From: Thermoanaerobacter uzonensis DSM 18761
GTDB lineage: Bacteria > Bacillota > Thermoanaerobacteria > Thermoanaerobacterales > Thermoanaerobacteraceae
Direction of reading: 5' to 3'
DNA length: 64,000 nt
NCBI RefSeq assembly: GCF_900129115.1
Contig: NZ_FQUR01000007.1
Span: forward strand, 62,001 to 126,000
Position numbers and translations under genes: made by a program. The notes under the pieces are model-generated. The model was given only the letters and a program-made list of their open reading frames with translations. It searched no databases and had not been told where the DNA came from. This document shows, one piece after another, positions 61,391 to 64,000 of the stretch. The stretch's first letter is position 1; the number at the start of each line of letters is the position of its first letter.

Positions 61391-61948
61391 ATGAGTATAG
61401 TGATACATCAAACTTTTGGCAGGATAGGTATAAAAACCACTCCTGCCCAAATTTCTATAGAAAGTCCAAAAGCAGACCTTGAAATAAAGCAAATACCTGC
61501 AAAAATGAAAATAGACCAAAAACTTCCTCAAGTATATATAGATCAGTATCAGTGTTTTTATGAATCAGGGCTTAAAAGTATTTTTGACCTTGTCCATGAT
61601 GAAGCCCAGATGAGCAAACAAATAGCTCTTGAAGCAATAGGAAAAATTGCTGAAGATGGAGATACACTTGCATCAATAGAAAACCATCAAGATGCAATTG
61701 TAAAATTAAGTGAAGAAGTGCTGATTCAGGATATAGACTTCAATGTTGGCTTAATGCCAGAGTCACGACCTAAAATATGGTTTGACGGATATTTAAGAAT
61801 AAATTGGCAGTTAGGCGGTGCAGAAGTAAGAGCGATACCACATAAGCCTCAAATATCTGCAATACCAGGACATATAAATATTTATATGAGGGAATATCCT
61901 TCAATAAAAATAGAATATGTGGGAAACAATTTTGATAAAACAGTTTAG
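61391..61948 (+). CDS. DUF6470 family flagellar-cluster protein (YviE type)
   Basis: The 185-residue protein matches the group found between flgL and fliW in Bacillus (YviE). It contains an early TTPAQISIESPKADLEIKQ stretch, a central helical part and a beta-rich end (YLRINWQLGGAEVRAIPHKPQ). No catalytic motif is visible. It begins 4 bp after flgL and ends 70 bp before fliW. The role in flagellar assembly is not known. Confidence 0.8.
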   Translation: MSIVIHQTFGRIGIKTTPAQISIESPKADLEIKQIPAKMKIDQKLPQVYIDQYQCFYESGLKSIFDLVHDEAQMSKQIALEAIGKIAEDGDTLASIENHQDAIVKLSEEVLIQDIDFNVGLMPESRPKIWFDGYLRINWQLGGAEVRAIPHKPQISAIPGHINIYMREYPSIKIEYVGNNFDKTV

Positions 61949-62018
61949 CTTTTATTGTTTTCCTGTTTTTCCTATAGGAATACCTATAAAACCCGAATAT
62001 GAAAGTGAGGAACTGATT

Positions 62019-62471
62019 ATGCAAATAAATACAAAAAACTTTGGCATCATAGAATACAATCCTGAAGACGTCATTTACTTTGAAGAAGGAATACCAGGTT
62101 TTGAAAATTTACACAATTTTTTAATAATTACTGACAACGAAGAAAACATGCCTTTTAAATGGCTTCAATCAATTGATAATACAGATATAGCTTTTGTAGT
62201 TATTGACCCTAGAGTTTTTAAGCCTAATTATACCTTTGAAATTGATGAAGAATTAATACAAGCTCTTCAAATAGAGGATGTGAACCACCTTCTCATATAC
62301 GTAATTGTAGTAATCCCCGATGAAATAGAAAAAATGACAGCAAACCTAAAAGCACCTATAATTATAAATGCTAAAAATAACAAAGGTAAACAAGTCATTC
62401 TTGACAATGGCGAATACCTCATAAAACATCCAATATTGGAGGAACTCAAAAATGCTTATTCTAACGCGTAA
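62019..62471 (+). CDS. fliW: Flagellar assembly factor FliW
   Basis: FliW binds both flagellin and CsrA; when flagellin is scarce, FliW sequesters CsrA and permits hag translation. The 150-residue protein shows FGIIEYNPEDVIYFEEGIPGFE and the conserved VVIDPRVFKPNYTFEI. The ATG at 62019 lies after GTGAGG; longer frames starting at 61917 overlap DUF6470 and lack a ribosome site. It overlaps csrA by 20 bases, a common linkage in Firmicutes. Confidence 0.95.
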   Translation: MQINTKNFGIIEYNPEDVIYFEEGIPGFENLHNFLIITDNEENMPFKWLQSIDNTDIAFVVIDPRVFKPNYTFEIDEELIQALQIEDVNHLLIYVIVVIPDEIEKMTANLKAPIIINAKNNKGKQVILDNGEYLIKHPILEELKNAYSNA

Positions 62472-62679
62472 AGTAGGTCAAGCCATAATTATAGGGGAAG
62501 ATATAGAAATTAGAATATTAGAAATTGACGATGGTCAAATAAAATTGGGGGTTACTGCGCCAAAAAACATATCTGTTTTAAGAAAAGAGCTTATAGAAAT
62601 CAAAGACGAAAACTTAAAAGCTGCATCTGTAAACAAAGAAGCTTTGAGTAAAATAGAAAATTTTATTAAAAAACGCTAA
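62452..62679 (+). CDS. csrA: Carbon storage regulator / translational repressor CsrA
   Basis: CsrA is an RNA-binding dimer that blocks translation of target mRNAs by binding GGA motifs near ribosome sites. The 75-residue protein has the classic start MLILTRKVGQAIIIGEDIEI and the IKLGVTAPKNISVLRKE strand. Its likely main target is the hag leader downstream. It overlaps fliW, giving coupled synthesis of the repressor and its antagonist. Confidence 0.97.
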   Translation: MLILTRKVGQAIIIGEDIEIRILEIDDGQIKLGVTAPKNISVLRKELIEIKDENLKAASVNKEALSKIENFIKKR

Positions 62680-62703
62680 AGTAAATTAAAAATATATCGA
62701 TAT
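62677..62703 (+). promoter_or_regulatory. Sigma-D (FliA) promoter of hag
   Basis: TAAA at 62677-62680 and ATCGATAT at 62696-62703 are separated by exactly 15 bp. The TAAA overlaps the csrA stop codon. The hag leader of about 90 nt follows. Confidence 0.82.
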
Positions 62704-62727
62704 AAATAGTGTAAACAAAAGATGAAG

Positions 62728-62794
62728 CAGTTGGCCAACTGTAGACCTTAAAACTTAAAAAGGCAAGGATGCCAAATAAAAAATTCAAGGAGGA
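62728..62794 (+). promoter_or_regulatory. hag leader: palindrome and two candidate CsrA sites
   Basis: CAGTTGGCCAACTG (62728-62741) is a perfect palindrome. GGCA-AGGA-TGCC (62762-62773) forms a hairpin with AGGA in the loop, the preferred CsrA site. The ribosome site AGGAGGA (62788-62794) gives the second GGA motif. Paired sites of this kind allow CsrA to block flagellin translation in Bacillus. Confidence 0.7.
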
Positions 62795-62801
62795 AGATAA
62801 A

Positions 62802-63656
62802 ATGATTATCAACCACAACTTAAGTGCGTTAAACGCATGGAGAGCACTTTCAGTTAACACTGCGAACACACAAAAAGTATTAGAGAAACTTTCATCAGGT
62901 TACAGAATAAATAGAGCTGGTGACGACGCAGCAGGATTGGCAATTTCAGAGAAAATGAGAGCGCAGATAGCTGGTTTGAATCAAGCTCAAAGAAATGCTC
63001 AAGATGGTATATCTTTAATCCAAACAGCTGAAGGTGCATTAAATGAAACACATGCAATACTTCAGAGAATGAGAGAATTGACAGTTCAAGCTGCAAATAG
63101 TACAAATACTCTTACTGATAGGCAAAATATTCAAAAGGAGATTGACCAACTTAAGAAGGAAATAAATAGGATTGCCTCAACAACGCAGTTTAACACTAGG
63201 AATCTTTTAAATGGTTCTTTAGCTGCTGGTAAAGCTACACTTACATTTCAGATTGGTGCTAATAGCCAGCAAGTACTTAAATTAAACATAGCTACAATGA
63301 CTGCATCGGCGTTGAAAGGTACTGCTGCTGGAGCTATTTCAATGGCGAGTGTTAATGTAGCTACTAATAATGCTTCTGCTATTAGTGCCCAAATTAATTC
63401 TATCGATGCAGCAATAAATAAAGTGTCTGGTCAAAGAGCCGACCTTGGTGCGGTACAAAATAGGCTTGAACATACTATAAACAACCTTGGTACAGCAGCA
63501 GAAAACTTAACAGCAGCAGAATCACGCATAAGAGATGTTGATATGGCAAAAGCGATGATGGAATTCACAAAAGACAACATACTCAATCAAGCAGCTACAG
63601 CAATGTTGGCGCAAGCAAATCAATTACCACAAACGGTATTACAATTGCTCAGATAA
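62802..63656 (+). CDS. hag: Flagellin
   Basis: Flagellin forms the flagellar filament. The 284-residue protein has conserved N-terminal ([38 protein letters not shown] in parts) and C-terminal ([22 protein letters not shown]) coiled coils that make the inner tube, and a short variable centre (about residues 140-200) rich in Ala, Thr and Ser. The ATG at 62802 follows AAGGAGGA. The compact centre suggests a smooth filament. It has its own sigma-D promoter and CsrA-type leader. Confidence 0.97.
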   Translation: MIINHNLSALNAWRALSVNTANTQKVLEKLSSGYRINRAGDDAAGLAISEKMRAQIAGLNQAQRNAQDGISLIQTAEGALNETHAILQRMRELTVQAANSTNTLTDRQNIQKEIDQLKKEINRIASTTQFNTRNLLNGSLAAGKATLTFQIGANSQQVLKLNIATMTASALKGTAAGAISMASVNVATNNASAISAQINSIDAAINKVSGQRADLGAVQNRLEHTINNLGTAAENLTAAESRIRDVDMAKAMMEFTKDNILNQAATAMLAQANQLPQTVLQLLR

Positions 63657-63660
63657 CACA

Positions 63661-63695
63661 AAAGGGAGGCTTTACACCTCCCTTTAATTTTTTTT
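63661..63695 (+). terminator. Terminator of hag
   Basis: AAAGGGAGG and CCTCCCTTT pair around a 7-nt loop and are followed by a T-rich run. Confidence 0.9.
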
Positions 63696-63822
63696 GCCTT
63701 TTTATTGAAGTGCCTTTTTGACAATATAATTAAATATACGCAGATTATTTTCTAAAAGTCTTAAATTATATTTATTTGTGACGATAATTTATATAAGCAT
63801 TATAATTATAGGAGGTATTGAA

Positions 63823-64000
63823 ATGGTTAATGAGCTTATGAAAGAAACAATGGAAGAGAGCTTTAAATATATACCAAAGTTGATAAAAGGAATTGATAAA
63901 GAGATCGAATATATTAATAATGGAGAATATGAAGAGGCAATTTCTTTGTTAACAAATATTATAGAGGGGCTTGATTGGTCAATACAAGCTATTACTTTAA
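63823..64000 (+). CDS. Unrecognised protein, N-terminal part (runs off the right edge)
   Basis: The frame from ATG 63823, behind an AGGAGG ribosome site, is open to the window end (59 codons). The product begins MVNELMKETMEESFKY and is helical and acidic. I do not recognise a family from this portion. Its place after hag suggests a motility link (fliD or flaG often follow), but the sequence does not look like either. Confidence 0.65.
   Translation, partial: MVNELMKETMEESFKYIPKLIKGIDKEIEYINNGEYEEAISLLTNIIEGLDWSIQAITL

Noticed and set aside
62769-62801. Longer flagellin starting [10 protein letters not shown]
   Set aside because: The extension covers the ribosome site and the CsrA hairpin. 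Flagellins start at MIINHN with AAGGAGGA at the right distance.

Overview
The window is a low-GC chromosomal segment of a motile, spore-forming, anaerobic, thermophilic Firmicute. Gene content and protein style point to Thermoanaerobacter or a close relative such as Caldanaerobacter; that is inference from reading proteins, not from a database. Signs are rubrerythrin, an S-box riboswitch before metK, a YyaC-type spore protein, a sigma-D flagellar regulon with FliW/CsrA, sigma-54 control of an amino-acid locus, and a CcpA-like regulator. There is no transposase, prophage, CRISPR array or rRNA.

Layout. 1-544 is the 3' end of a chemoreceptor. 948-4774 holds histidine degradation genes hutU-ftcD-hutI; fchA, which finishes the formimino branch, lies apart at 11335-11976. 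Between them is a sugar ABC importer (minus strand) divergent from its YesM/YesN two-component system. 12540-20835 is a nucleoside uptake and salvage operon: BMP lipoprotein, ATPase, two permeases, GntR regulator, cdd, deoB, pdp. 21248-27095 holds a chemoreceptor and the glucose PTS locus, with two antiterminator (RAT) leaders and a glcT interrupted by one in-frame stop. 27227-30334 pairs a homocitrate-synthase-like enzyme (probably Re-citrate synthase) with aconitase. 30352-37093 is a sigma-54 island: an enhancer-binding protein flanked by two -24/-12 promoters, one for an M20 peptidase and one for a gamma-glutamyl hydrolase, permease and cysteine desulfidase operon. 37112-39986 is the pantothenate operon behind an attenuator leader RNA. 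40184-49345 is housekeeping and signalling: trmI, DUF421/DUF4363 pair, HAD phosphatase, ccpA, an OmpR-type two-component system, a GerMN lipoprotein, yyaC. Then come a large exported phosphodiester glycosidase, tRNA-Pro/Val/Tyr, rubrerythrin, metK and recD2. 56986-64000 is the late flagellar cluster comF-yvyF-flgM-flgN-flgK-flgL-DUF6470-fliW-csrA-hag.

The most unusual feature is a family of about 266-bp, GC-rich, almost fully palindromic elements with no credible ORF. Four long copies and one fragment are present. Three intact copies sit inside a Rho-independent terminator, and the whole hairpin (20, 21 and 26 bp, a different sequence each time) is repeated on both sides. The element therefore seems to recognise terminator hairpins as structures and to duplicate them, leaving a working terminator downstream and placing itself in the 3' UTR of the host gene.

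Other points of interest: two GlcT RAT leaders that support each other by covariation next to a broken glcT; sigma-54 control of an apparent gamma-glutamyl/cysteine catabolic set; an attenuated pan operon headed by a DUF2520 (PanG-like) gene; and four sigma-D promoters with exact 15-bp or near-consensus geometry, one of them in front of comF.
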